11,700 bases of DNA from JAUIBE01 sp035267185 (GCA_035267185.1 DATFLY010000139.1:1-11700), one strand, 5' to 3'. Shown: positions 1 to 7,131, counted from the first letter of the stretch. The notes: generated by a model from the sequence alone, not told the origin. Numbers and translations: made by a program.

Positions 1-799
1 TTTGTTGTCGTCTGGCGCCCAGGCGGAACCGGAGTATGCAAGCGAGGAAAGCAGGCAGGTCATTGAGGCCATGGTTGAGGCTCATGGTGGGCTGAAACGC
101 TGGCAGGATGTTCCTTCAATTCGCTACTACAACGTGATGCACGACAATTATGCCGGCAAAGAGAGCTTTGCCTGGTGGATTGCCTACGAGGTGATCGACC
201 AGAAAACACGCCAGGTCTGGCAGCACTGGCCCATGGATGATGCCGACATTGGCTATGACGGGACTGATGTCTGGTCAGTCAACTGGAAGCGTGGTAACCC
301 GCCGACCAACCAGGTGTACATGTTTTACTATTTCATCAATCTTCCGTGGATTACCCAGGACGATGGGGTTCTATTGGGTGAGGTGGGTCAATTTGAGTGG
401 CCAGGTACAGGAAAAAGCCTTTATGAAATAAAGATGACTTTTGCTGGAGCTCCGGGCGTCGGGCGGTCGGGCAAGGATTATTTTGTTCTGTATATTGACC
501 CGGACAGCCATCGCCTCGTTGGTTACCAGTATGCTGTTGGCTACAGACCCTTGCTCGATGTCATGGGACAGCCCAAGGATCGTGAGGTTTTCGGACCATT
601 GTGGCGGTTGATCACTCGCTATGAAGAAGTGGACGGACTCGTGTTTCCCTCTGCTTTCAGAACCATGCCCGGACCAGATGAGCGGATCGTTGGAAATCAT
701 GTGATCCTTGATTTTGATGTCAGTCAGCCATTCGAGTACGACAAGTCAGAAGTACCTGAGGACGCGAAGTTATTTGAAGGTCCGATGACCACGCCCTGA
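1..799 (+). CDS. Exported protein of unknown function, 5' end outside the window (LolA-like fold possible)
   Basis: The frame is open from the first bases to TGA at 797-799, about 265 residues. A TTG at base 2 could be read as a start, but the first residues (LSSGAQA followed by EPEYA) look like the end of a signal peptide with an AQA cleavage site. The true start is therefore probably upstream of the window and this is a 3' partial gene. The mature part opens with a helix containing EAHGGLKRWQ, then aromatic-rich beta-type sequence with many Trp and Tyr residues. The 'EAHGG-W' opening resembles periplasmic LolA-like or DUF6503-like half-barrel proteins that bind lipids, but I cannot assign a function. 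No second gene follows in the same direction within 300 bases, so it is the last gene of its transcript. Confidence is high that it is coding and low on family. Confidence 0.85.
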   Translation, partial: LLSSGAQAEPEYASEESRQVIEAMVEAHGGLKRWQDVPSIRYYNVMHDNYAGKESFAWWIAYEVIDQKTRQVWQHWPMDDADIGYDGTDVWSVNWKRGNPPTNQVYMFYYFINLPWITQDDGVLLGEVGQFEWPGTGKSLYEIKMTFAGAPGVGRSGKDYFVLYIDPDSHRLVGYQYAVGYRPLLDVMGQPKDREVFGPLWRLITRYEEVDGLVFPSAFRTMPGPDERIVGNHVILDFDVSQPFEYDKSEVPEDAKLFEGPMTTP

Positions 800-926
800 A
801 CACCTGGAATTCCTTTGTCGCAGCGCCGGGGCAGTCTGTCGAAGTCAGTCTTCACTGCTGTACAGGGTCCTGAGCATGATAGATATCGGCCTGCGATAAG
901 GGGGGGTTGGTATTTGAACGCAGCCA

Positions 927-961
927 GATCTGAACGGGTGTGAGTTGAACCTCATCAGATC
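927..961 (+). terminator. Imperfect hairpin downstream of the first gene, no U-tract
   Basis: GATCTGA at 927-933 pairs with TCAGATC at 955-961. An inner TGAG (941-944) pairs with CTCA (951-954), leaving a 7-nt bulge on the left and a 6-nt loop. No run of T follows, so it is not a classical intrinsic terminator. It could be a 3'-end stabilising structure for the upstream transcript, a Rho-associated end, or chance. Confidence 0.25.
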
Positions 962-1007
962 AGGCAGAAATTATTTACGGTTTCTTTATGTCGGTTTTTT
1001 ACTATTA

Positions 1008-1036
1008 TTGCCGGCCATTTTGTGGATCGTTACTAT
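1008..1036 (+). promoter_or_regulatory. Candidate sigma70-type promoter of the Tat-exported epimerase
   Basis: TTGCCG (1008-1013) and TACTAT (1031-1036) are separated by 17 nt, giving 4/6 and 5/6 matches to the -35 and -10 consensus. Transcription would start near 1043, just ahead of the CCGG decamers, leaving a leader of about 73 nt. Overlapping TACTAT and TATTAT sequences at 1000-1008 are alternative -10 elements with poorer -35 partners. Confidence 0.35.
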
Positions 1037-1050
1037 TGCTGGAACCGGTT

Positions 1051-1080
1051 TGTCCGGCTCTGTCCGGTTTTGGCCGGATA
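1051..1080 (+). repeat. Three tandem decamers with a CCGG core upstream of the epimerase
   Basis: Three consecutive 10-mers start at 1051, 1061 and 1071: TGTCCGGCTC, TGTCCGGTTT and TGGCCGGATA. They share TGkCCGG at the same offset. A further CCGG lies at 1045-1048, nine bases before the first. The 10-bp period is close to one helical turn. The array lies between the candidate promoter and the start codon, so it could be an operator or an RNA leader element. Confidence 0.5.
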
Positions 1081-1115
1081 AACGACCTTTCTAACAATCA
1101 TAATCAGGAACAGCC

Positions 1116-2264
1116 ATGTCCATGGATCGTCGAAATTTTATCCGCAATTCCGCCCTGGCCGGAGCAGCCCTTGGCCTTTCCGGCCCTGCTTTTTCACTGG
1201 CCGCTGCAGGCCCCATTACCGTCGCATCCAGACCGATGAACGTGCTGGTTCTTGGCGGCACCGGATTTATCGGGCCACCGATGGTTGAATATCTCCTGGC
1301 TCGCGGGCACAAGGTGACGATTTTTAACCGGGGACAATCAAATACTGATCTGTTTCCTGACGTCGAGAAGCTGGTTGGAGACCGAAATGATGACCTTGAG
1401 GCCCTCAAAGGCAGGGAATGGGATGTTGTGTTCGACAACCATGCCACGCTTCCACGATGGGTCAGGCAGACTGCTGAGTTATTGCAGGGATCGGTGGGGC
1501 GCTATATCCATGTGTCGACCATTTCTGTTTATGCAGAACCCGATTTCACCCTGCCGGATGATCCGGATGAGGAAGAGAAACTGCGACTTGACGAAGACGC
1601 ATCCCTGGCCCAGTTGCCGGAAGACTGGGATGGTTCTGAAGACGTAACCGGGGCGACCTATGGCCCCTTTAAATGGCAGGCTGAAGCGGAAGCAGAAAAA
1701 GCATTTCCGGGCAAAGCCACCATTGTTCGACCCGGGTTAATCATCGGCCCGGGAGATCCGACCGATCGGTTCACTTATTGGCCATTGCGGATTCGGCGTG
1801 GCGGCGAAGTGCTGTCGCCGGGAAGTGGACGAGATTCAACACAAATCATCGATGCGCGTGATCTTGTGCGGTTTATTGTCACGCTGGCTGAAAATGACCA
1901 GTCCGGTGTTTTTAATGCAACCGGGCCAGAGTCACGACTTTCAATGGCTGAGATGTTGTATGGGATTCGTGCCCTGACCAATGTGCCGGTGAAATTCACC
2001 TGGGTTGCTGCCGGGTTTCTGGAAGAACAGAGCGTCACTCCCTGGGGTGACATGCCGTGCTGGATACCCGGGCATGCAGTCATGAATGTACGGTTGGACA
2101 GGGCACTGGCTGCTGGCCTGGAGTGCCGGCCACTTGCTGACACCACCAGAGACTTACTTGAGTGGTATGACGCACAGCCAGAAGAAAGGCGTGAAACCGT
2201 TCGTGCAGGGATTTCAGCTGAAAGGGAAGCGGAGGTTCTGGCTGCCTGGCACTCAGCGCCCTAA
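1116..2264 (+). CDS. Tat-exported NAD(P)-dependent epimerase/reductase-like protein (atypical extended SDR)
   Basis: The protein has 382 residues. Residues 1-32 form a Tat-type signal: the twin-arginine sequence DRRNFIR at 4-10, a hydrophobic Ala/Leu/Gly stretch and an Ala-rich end. A Rossmann domain follows, with GGTGFIG at 47-53, FNRG at 70-73 (the end of strand 2, where cofactor specificity is usually set), a STISVYA strand at 134-140 and a YxxxK active-site pair at Y182/K186. Order and spacing fit atypical extended SDRs of the NAD-dependent epimerase/dehydratase type, related to CSP41-like and isoflavone-reductase-like proteins; the substrate is unknown. AGGAA at 1106-1110 gives 5-nt spacing to ATG 1116, and ATG 1122 is an in-frame alternative at 11 nt that still keeps the RR pair. 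The odd point is that a nucleotide-binding enzyme carries an export signal, which fits Tat because Tat moves folded proteins with bound cofactor. Confidence 0.88.
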   Translation: MSMDRRNFIRNSALAGAALGLSGPAFSLAAAGPITVASRPMNVLVLGGTGFIGPPMVEYLLARGHKVTIFNRGQSNTDLFPDVEKLVGDRNDDLEALKGREWDVVFDNHATLPRWVRQTAELLQGSVGRYIHVSTISVYAEPDFTLPDDPDEEEKLRLDEDASLAQLPEDWDGSEDVTGATYGPFKWQAEAEAEKAFPGKATIVRPGLIIGPGDPTDRFTYWPLRIRRGGEVLSPGSGRDSTQIIDARDLVRFIVTLAENDQSGVFNATGPESRLSMAEMLYGIRALTNVPVKFTWVAAGFLEEQSVTPWGDMPCWIPGHAVMNVRLDRALAAGLECRPLADTTRDLLEWYDAQPEERRETVRAGISAEREAEVLAAWHSAP

Positions 2265-2330
2265 GAATTCTGATCGCTCGAACTGGCGGGGAAATGTTGT
2301 GATCGCTGCATCCCCCGGGATTCAGTTGGA

Positions 2331-2371
2331 TTAAAAGGCAAACCCGCTATTAATCGGGATCATTGCCCTTA
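2331..2371 (-). terminator. Probable intrinsic terminator of the nitrilase gene
   Basis: Read on the minus strand, GGCAA (from 2367-2363) pairs with TTGCC (2341-2337), and an inner CCCG/CGGG stem (2358-2355 with 2346-2343) closes an 8-nt loop. TTTTAA follows directly. The hairpin overlaps the end of the nitrilase gene and lies 66 nt beyond the stop of the convergent epimerase gene, so it may also slow transcription from that side. Confidence 0.45.
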
Positions 2372-3331
2372 GTCGTCCCTGAAACTGGCCGTCGACTGAC
2401 GTCGACGATCAACTTTCAGATGGGTGACATCAGGTCGCGAGTAGTGACCCACCGGGTCAAAATTCTGGCGCTCCCGGTACACGAATTCCAGATCCAGTTC
2501 TGCGTACATTATGGTTTCGACTTCGTTTTGCGGCTCGATGATCCATTGCCCGTCAGGACCAGCAATGCAGGAGCCGCCACCTGCCAGCCAGCTTCTTCCG
2601 CCGGCATGAGCCGCGGTTCGAATTTCCCTGGCGCCTGGGACTTCATCGGTAATCCAGTCAGCGTTCATCAGGCCACTGGCAGAAATCACAAAACTTCGGC
2701 TCTCCCTGGCAATGAATCGTGTGATGTCCTCGGTATTACGTTTCGACCCCGGCCAGGCAGCAACGTGCAGGTTTTCACCCTGGGCATAGAGGCTCGCACG
2801 TGGCAGTGGCATCCAGTTTTCCCAGCAATTGAGGCCGCCAACGGTAAAGCCATGGAGCGGGTGCGTTCTGAGTCCGTGTCCATCACCGGGAGACCATGTC
2901 AGCCGTTCCTCGTAGGTTGGCATCAGTTTTCGATGAACCGAGCCGATGTCGCCGTGAGGGTCGATATACACCAGGCTGGCGTACAGGCTGTGACCGCCGC
3001 GGTCAGCAGCGCGTTCGATGGTGCCCAGGTACACAGCAATATTCCGCTGCTTACAAATCTGGCGGAGTTGATCCAAATCTCCACCAGAAATATCCACAGC
3101 CTCTCGCGCGTAGAGGGCAAACATTTCTTTTTGTCGTTCCGAGTCAAAAACCGCACCACCAGTGAGTTCGGGCCAAAAGGGATATCCGGGTACCAGCGCT
3201 TCACCGAATGCCAGGAGCTGTATTGATTGATCTGCTGCCTGGCTTACATGGTCGGATACTTTTTCCAGCGTTGCAGCGCCGTCAAGCCATGCCGGGGCGA
3301 TTTGGGCAAAGCCCGCTCTGATTTGAGTCAT
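2369..3331 (-). CDS. Nitrilase (carbon-nitrogen hydrolase superfamily, nitrilase branch)
   Basis: The protein has 320 residues, normal for bacterial nitrilases. All catalytic residues are visible: Glu44 in AFGEALVPGYP, Lys135 in HRKLMPTYEERLTW and Cys169 in NCWENWMPLPR. Glu142 in the YEER segment matches the second conserved glutamate of the superfamily. The CWENWMP block is diagnostic for true nitrilases (nitrile to carboxylic acid plus ammonia, EC 3.5.5.1) or cyanide-degrading relatives, rather than amidases. There is no signal peptide, so it should be cytoplasmic. ATG at 3329-3331 begins right before the first beta strand; a weak GGAA lies upstream. The gene stands alone, converging on the epimerase and diverging from a membrane protein, with no aldoxime dehydratase or nitrile hydratase nearby, so the natural substrate cannot be read from context. 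Confidence 0.93.
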   Translation of the reverse strand: MTQIRAGFAQIAPAWLDGAATLEKVSDHVSQAADQSIQLLAFGEALVPGYPFWPELTGGAVFDSERQKEMFALYAREAVDISGGDLDQLRQICKQRNIAVYLGTIERAADRGGHSLYASLVYIDPHGDIGSVHRKLMPTYEERLTWSPGDGHGLRTHPLHGFTVGGLNCWENWMPLPRASLYAQGENLHVAAWPGSKRNTEDITRFIARESRSFVISASGLMNADWITDEVPGAREIRTAAHAGGRSWLAGGGSCIAGPDGQWIIEPQNEVETIMYAELDLEFVYRERQNFDPVGHYSRPDVTHLKVDRRRQSTASFRDD

Positions 3332-3362
3332 TTTTCAGTCGTTCCGGATTCAGATCCTGGTT

Positions 3363-3397
3363 GATCTGTTGCCGATCGTACCGGAAGGATCTGTTGC
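3363..3397. repeat. 10-bp direct repeat in the nitrilase / membrane protein divergent region
   Basis: GATCTGTTGC occurs exactly at 3363-3372 and again at 3388-3397, a 25-bp period. Both copies lie 30-70 bp upstream of the nitrilase start, where a regulator of that gene could bind. A short dyad CCAGGT/ACCTGG (3406-3411 with 3418-3423) lies just beyond. I cannot tie either to a known regulator. Confidence 0.35.
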
Positions 3398-3485
3398 TTG
3401 CGAAACCAGGTGTGAAGACCTGGGGTAAAACGAATATGCCGTGATAGCATGAACAGCACAGGACGAGCGTACAGGGGGGCAGCAG

Positions 3486-3950
3486 GTGAGCCAGGAAACA
3501 GCAGGTCCATTCAAAACCATCGTGACTTCGCTGGCTTCAGTCATGCTGGTTCCCCCGGTGGTTTTTGTCCTGACCGGACTTGGCAAATCAATGTCACTCG
3601 TGGAAGTTTTCAATGCCATGCTGGCGCAATATACCGGACGTCCAAATTTATTGATAACCGGTGCCATAGGTCTGCTACCGCTGGGAGCGATGGGCCTGGT
3701 TTTATGGGTTCATCGTCGACAAAAAGGCGCCGCCCGAACACGAAAGTACCTTTTTCGAGCCTCGATGTTTGCCCTGATTTTGGTTCTTATATGGGCCAAC
3801 CAAGAATTCTGGCGGGTGTTCCTGCCTCAGCGTATTTCACCAGGATTTCCGCATGGCCTGGAGTTGTTTATTGGACCGGTGTTTTTTGCACCGGTCGCAA
3901 TGTTTGTGGCCATGCTCGCTGCGTGGGCCATTCAGCGTTTCGGCAGATGA
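3486..3950 (+). CDS. Small four-helix integral membrane protein, function unknown
   Basis: The protein has 154 residues and starts with GTG at 3486. A strong purine ribosome site (AGGGGGG, 3473-3479) lies 6 nt upstream and decides this start. Four hydrophobic segments are visible at about residues 12-32, 55-75, 89-105 and 126-148. The loop at 76-88 is very basic (HRRQKGAARTRK), suggesting it faces the cytoplasm by the positive-inside rule and placing both termini in the cytoplasm. I recognise no family motif. It ends 15 bases before the stop of the convergent peptidase gene and stands alone in its direction. The ribosome site, membrane topology and filled space make it a real gene. Confidence 0.72.
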   Translation: MSQETAGPFKTIVTSLASVMLVPPVVFVLTGLGKSMSLVEVFNAMLAQYTGRPNLLITGAIGLLPLGAMGLVLWVHRRQKGAARTRKYLFRASMFALILVLIWANQEFWRVFLPQRISPGFPHGLELFIGPVFFAPVAMFVAMLAAWAIQRFGR

Positions 3951-3965
3951 AGCTGCTCCTGGGTG

Positions 3966-6179
3966 CTATTCGGCAGGTACTGTAAATCCTCGATCACGCA
4001 TGATGGCTTCCACGTCAGCATCACGACCGCGAAATGCCCTGTAAGCATCTGCCGGGTCCATTTCGTTGCGGGGTGCAAACAGGTATTTCACAAGCTTCTC
4101 AGACATTTCCGGGTCATAGTAACCGCCCGGCGCTGCTTCAAAGGCCTCTGCTGCATCAGCTGTCAGGACATCGGCCCACATGTAGCCATAGTAGCCGGCC
4201 GCATAACTCTCTCCACCGAAGATGTGTCGGAAATGAGGGCTGCGATGACGCATTGTCAATTCCTCGGGCATATCAAGCTCTGAGAGCATGCGACGTTCAA
4301 ATTCATCAGCATCGAGACCTTCCGGGTCCACGGTGTGAAAATACATATCCATCAGGGCAGAAGCCAGGTATTCCGTGGTTGCAAATCCCTGGTTGAAGTT
4401 GGTTGTTTCCTTAATTTTAGCGATCAGTTCATCCGGAATGGGTTCGCCGGTTTCGACATGAACAAGGTAGTTATCGATTACAGGATCAGTAAAAATCCAT
4501 CGTTCAAGCAACTGGGACTGGAATTCAGTGTAATCCCGAACACCGGAATCAAGGCCCGGATAAGCGATGTTGGAGGACAGGTAATGCAGGGAGTGTCCGA
4601 ATTCATGAAACAGGGTCTCGGCATCATCCCACGAGATCAATACTGATTCTCCCGGTGCGCCTTTGACAAAATTGGAATTATTGGCAGCCAGAACATTGGT
4701 CTTGCCATCGAAAGTCTCATAGGCGCGATACGTCGTTGCCCAGGCGCCGGAGCGTTTGCCTGGCCGGGAATAAGGGTCCAGGTACCACAAACCGATATGG
4801 TCACCTGTGGACTTGCGTGTCACTTCCCAGACCCGAACATCAGGGTGAAACACAGGCACAGACCCTTCCGCAACGGGTGTGAACTGAAAATCAAACAGTT
4901 CGCCTGCGACATAGAACATGGCCTCGCGAAGTTTCTCCAATTGCAGGTATTGTTTTACTTCCTCGGAATTGAGATCGTACTTCGCCTGGCGAACCTTTTC
5001 TGTGTAGTAACGGTAGTCCCAGGGTTCAATGATGATTCCGTCCTGGTCAGCGATGGCCTGCATGTCGGCAACCTCCTCCTCGACACGGGTTGTCGCAGCC
5101 GGCCAGACACCAAGCATTAACTCGAAGGCGTTGTAAGGGTCTTTGGCCATGCGATTGGATAGCTGCCACTCCGCAAAAGTATCAAATCCCAGGAGATTCA
5201 CGCGTTCTTTGCGTAGCTGCAGGATTTTGGTGATGATTTCGTTATTGTCTTTTTCATCACCGTTGTCGCCGCGCGAATAATAGTTGGTCCAGACTTTCTC
5301 GCGAAGATCCCTGTCTTCGGAGTAGGTCAGAAACGGATCCATGGAAGAGCGGGTGTTTGTGATTGCAAACTTGCCGGGCTGACCTCGTTCATCAGCTGCG
5401 GCAGCAGCGGCTGAAATCACCGAGTCCGGCAGTCCTGCGAGCTGGTTCTCGCCAAGATAGACAACGTAGTCTTCCTCATCTGCCAGCACGTTGTTGGAGA
5501 ATTCGGTTTGCAATGTAGCCAGTTGCTGAGCGATTTCCGCATAGCGCTGTTTGGCTTCACCCTCAAGCGCAGCACCCTTGAGTATGAAATCCTCATAAGT
5601 CAGCGTCACCAGGCGCTGCTGGTCAGGTCGCAGGGATTGCATTTCCTCGCTCTCGTATACGGTTCGAACACGATCAAAAAGGGCAGTGTTCTGAATGATC
5701 CTGTTGCGAAAATCAGCCAGTTTTGCAGACATTTCTTCCTGGATCTCACGAAACTCCGGAGACGATAGATTTGAACCCCAGATTGAGTAGTACTCCAGAA
5801 CCCGATCCAGGGTGCGCCCTCTGCGCTGCATGGCCTCAATGGTGTTGGCAAAGTTGGGTGGCTCGATATTGTTTGCAATGGCATTCACCTCGGCGAGTTC
5901 TTCCGCCATGCCAGCTTCAATTGCAGGCTTGAGATCCTCCAGGTTCATTTGATCAAAAGCGGGCACACCACCATACGGACCCTCCCATTCAGAAAGAAGG
6001 ATGTTTTCAGCATTCGAAGACACGGTCTCAGCAGGTGACTCATCTTCTGTCGAGTCTGCTTCTGCCATAATCCCGGCAGGCGCATTTGACTCATTTGAGC
6101 AGGAGGTGAGTAGCACGATGGCAGATATTGTGAGTACTGTGAGCACAATAGAACGACGGGTGACGTTGTGGGCGGGCAT
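3966..6179 (-). CDS. Lipoprotein M3-family zinc metallopeptidase (oligopeptidase / dipeptidyl carboxypeptidase type)
   Basis: Using ATG at 6179 the protein has 737 residues. An in-frame ATG at 6245 would add 22 residues, but AGGAG lies 7 nt before 6179 and the signal peptide starts there, so 6179 is chosen. Residues 1-27 form a lipoprotein signal (basic MPAHNVTRR, hydrophobic core, lipobox LTSC with Cys27). An acidic Ser/Glu-rich linker follows, then the long helical M3 body. The zinc site is HEFGH at 525-529, with Glu552 in DYTEFQSQ as the third ligand. The tail block HIFGGESYAAGYYGYMWAD is the conserved substrate-tyrosine region of M3 enzymes. E. coli OpdA and Dcp are about 680 residues and cytoplasmic; the extra length here is the signal and linker. 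Envelope anchoring suggests a role in trimming short peptides in the periplasm. It is divergent from the phosphatase gene, 130 bp away. Confidence 0.93.
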   Translation of the reverse strand: MPAHNVTRRSIVLTVLTISAIVLLTSCSNESNAPAGIMAEADSTEDESPAETVSSNAENILLSEWEGPYGGVPAFDQMNLEDLKPAIEAGMAEELAEVNAIANNIEPPNFANTIEAMQRRGRTLDRVLEYYSIWGSNLSSPEFREIQEEMSAKLADFRNRIIQNTALFDRVRTVYESEEMQSLRPDQQRLVTLTYEDFILKGAALEGEAKQRYAEIAQQLATLQTEFSNNVLADEEDYVVYLGENQLAGLPDSVISAAAAAADERGQPGKFAITNTRSSMDPFLTYSEDRDLREKVWTNYYSRGDNGDEKDNNEIITKILQLRKERVNLLGFDTFAEWQLSNRMAKDPYNAFELMLGVWPAATTRVEEEVADMQAIADQDGIIIEPWDYRYYTEKVRQAKYDLNSEEVKQYLQLEKLREAMFYVAGELFDFQFTPVAEGSVPVFHPDVRVWEVTRKSTGDHIGLWYLDPYSRPGKRSGAWATTYRAYETFDGKTNVLAANNSNFVKGAPGESVLISWDDAETLFHEFGHSLHYLSSNIAYPGLDSGVRDYTEFQSQLLERWIFTDPVIDNYLVHVETGEPIPDELIAKIKETTNFNQGFATTEYLASALMDMYFHTVDPEGLDADEFERRMLSELDMPEELTMRHRSPHFRHIFGGESYAAGYYGYMWADVLTADAAEAFEAAPGGYYDPEMSEKLVKYLFAPRNEMDPADAYRAFRGRDADVEAIMRDRGFTVPAE

Positions 6180-6186
6180 GATGTTG

Positions 6187-6191
6187 CTCCT
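6187..6191 (-). promoter_or_regulatory. Shine-Dalgarno site deciding the peptidase start
   Basis: AGGAG on the minus strand sits 7 nt before the ATG at 6179. It selects this start over the in-frame ATG at 6245, which would bury the lipoprotein signal behind 22 polar residues. Confidence 0.75.
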
Positions 6192-6216
6192 GCGATTGAC
6201 GTTGTTTCCGGAGAGA

Positions 6217-6245
6217 AACATAGGGTCAGACTGGTCTGCTGGCAA
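6217..6245 (-). promoter_or_regulatory. Candidate promoter of the M3 peptidase gene with a dyad in its spacer
   Basis: On the minus strand TTGCCA (6245-6240, 5/6) and TATGTT (6222-6217, 4/6) are separated by 17 nt. This would start transcription near 6210, about 30 nt before the start codon. The 17-nt spacer contains the palindrome CAGAC-TG-GTCTG (6227-6238), a position where a bound repressor would block RNA polymerase. Confidence 0.5.
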
Positions 6246-6296
6246 GCATTCGGGTTATTCTCTTCCAGCTTCCGCCGAGGCGGTCTTTTGTATACC

Positions 6297-6301
6297 AGGA
6301 A
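6297..6301 (+). promoter_or_regulatory. Shine-Dalgarno site deciding the phosphatase start
   Basis: AGGAA lies 8 nt before ATG 6310. The same frame is open back to 6001, but those upstream codons run antisense through the peptidase gene. This site and the signal peptide that follows fix the start at 6310. Confidence 0.7.
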
Positions 6302-6309
6302 ATCCTTTC

Positions 6310-7131
6310 ATGCCAAAGCCAACCTTAAACGCCGGTTTTTGTTTCAATCCAATATCGCTGTCTGCACTGATGCTGGCGTGCCTCATTCTTTTGCTGGCTG
6401 GTTGTTCTTCTGCCACGTCAAGACCTGATTCATCTTCAAAGTCAGAGTCGGAACCAACCCTGGACGAAATTTATAATCATGCGACACATTGGAGTCGTAA
6501 TTCAGCTGAGCATCGGGCTATCTATGAGCAGACTTATAAATTCGCGGGGGAGAGGATAAGAGTGTTGTCAGATGGTCTTGAAGCAGGTAGCTGGGCCGTT
6601 TCACTCGATGCTGATGAGACCCTGATCGACAACTCGCTTTACCAGGTTGAAATTGCCTCGCGTGGAGAATCTTACGGTCCGGTCAGCTGGAATGAGTGGA
6701 TTCAGCGGAAATCAGCTCCTCCAATGCCTGGTGCAGTTGAGTTTACGCGACTGGTGAAGTCCCTGGGCGGTGTTGTGGCAGTGGTGACCAACCGGCGGCA
6801 TTACCAGTGCGCGCTTACAGCTGAAAATATGCTTGAGGTCGGGATTACATTTGATGTTGCCTTGTGTCGGGTTGATGGCGGCGAGAAAGAGCTTCGATTT
6901 GATGCGCTTGCCAACGGTACTGCGGATCAATGGCTGGATGCACAATTTAATGGCGATGCAGCAAGGCGACCATTGGATGTCCTGATGTGGGTTGGCGATA
7001 ACATTGGTGATTTTCCCGGCCAGGATCAAAGTATTCGCAATTCGGAAGGTCCGCTGTCTGATTTTGGCGACAGGTTCTTCGTGCTGCCCAATCCCATGTA
7101 CGGTTCCTGGGAAGTTAATCCCAAGGAATAA
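6310..7131 (+). CDS. HAD-superfamily acid phosphatase / 5'-nucleotidase lipoprotein, e(P4) family
   Basis: The protein has 273 residues, usual for the e(P4)/class C acid phosphatases. Residues 1-32 form a lipoprotein signal with lipobox LAGC (Cys32), followed by a Ser-rich linker. HAD motif I is D100-A-D102-E-T104, with Asp100 the nucleophile; VVTNRR at 158-163 is motif II; GDNIGDF at 229-235 supplies the Mg-binding acidic residues. The tail LPNPMYGSWE at 259-268 is a family signature. Known members sit on the outer membrane and remove phosphate from NMN and 5'-nucleotides for NAD or nucleoside uptake; the substrate here is inferred from family only. The gene is divergent from the M3 peptidase and 150 bp before the TPR gene. 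I found no clear terminator after it, so read-through into the TPR gene is possible. Confidence 0.92.
   Translation: MPKPTLNAGFCFNPISLSALMLACLILLLAGCSSATSRPDSSSKSESEPTLDEIYNHATHWSRNSAEHRAIYEQTYKFAGERIRVLSDGLEAGSWAVSLDADETLIDNSLYQVEIASRGESYGPVSWNEWIQRKSAPPMPGAVEFTRLVKSLGGVVAVVTNRRHYQCALTAENMLEVGITFDVALCRVDGGEKELRFDALANGTADQWLDAQFNGDAARRPLDVLMWVGDNIGDFPGQDQSIRNSEGPLSDFGDRFFVLPNPMYGSWEVNPKE

Larger units (their letters stand above)
800..1115. other. Intergenic region with regulatory-looking structure
   Basis: This is the only gap over 300 bases. I see no convincing gene in it. It contains an imperfect hairpin (927-961), a candidate promoter (1008-1036) and a tandem CCGG decamer array (1051-1080), each listed separately. 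The stretch 971-1010 is T-rich with overlapping TATTAT and TACTAT sequences, so the transcription start could also lie earlier than proposed. The short plus-strand reading frame opening at 988 runs through the epimerase start in another frame and has no ribosome site or recognisable protein. Confidence 0.6.

Noticed and set aside
2363..3226. Long plus-strand open frame antisense to the nitrilase
   Set aside because: Its translation lacks any domain and it mirrors a gene with intact catalytic motifs. It is a shadow of the nitrilase codon pattern.
3449..3985. Overlapping plus-strand frame across the membrane protein
   Set aside because: It is a different frame of the same DNA with no coherent hydrophobic pattern or ribosome site. 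The GTG frame at 3486 has four clean membrane segments.
6196..6224. Promoter for the phosphatase gene (TTGACG, 17 nt, CATAGG)
   Set aside because: The -35 match is good but the -10 has only 3/6 matches. It overlaps the better-supported minus-strand promoter, so I do not annotate it.
6180..6245. N-terminal extension of the M3 peptidase from ATG 6245
   Set aside because: It would place 22 polar residues ahead of a complete lipoprotein signal. The strong AGGAG site serves ATG 6179.
6272..6289. Short CCGC/GCGG hairpin followed by TCTTTT before the phosphatase gene
   Set aside because: A 4-bp stem is too short to support an attenuator call. It could be examined if leader transcripts are mapped.
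6001..6309. Upstream in-frame extension of the phosphatase reading frame
   Set aside because: It runs antisense through the 5' end of the peptidase gene and lacks a ribosome site. The lipoprotein signal and SD site both support ATG 6310.
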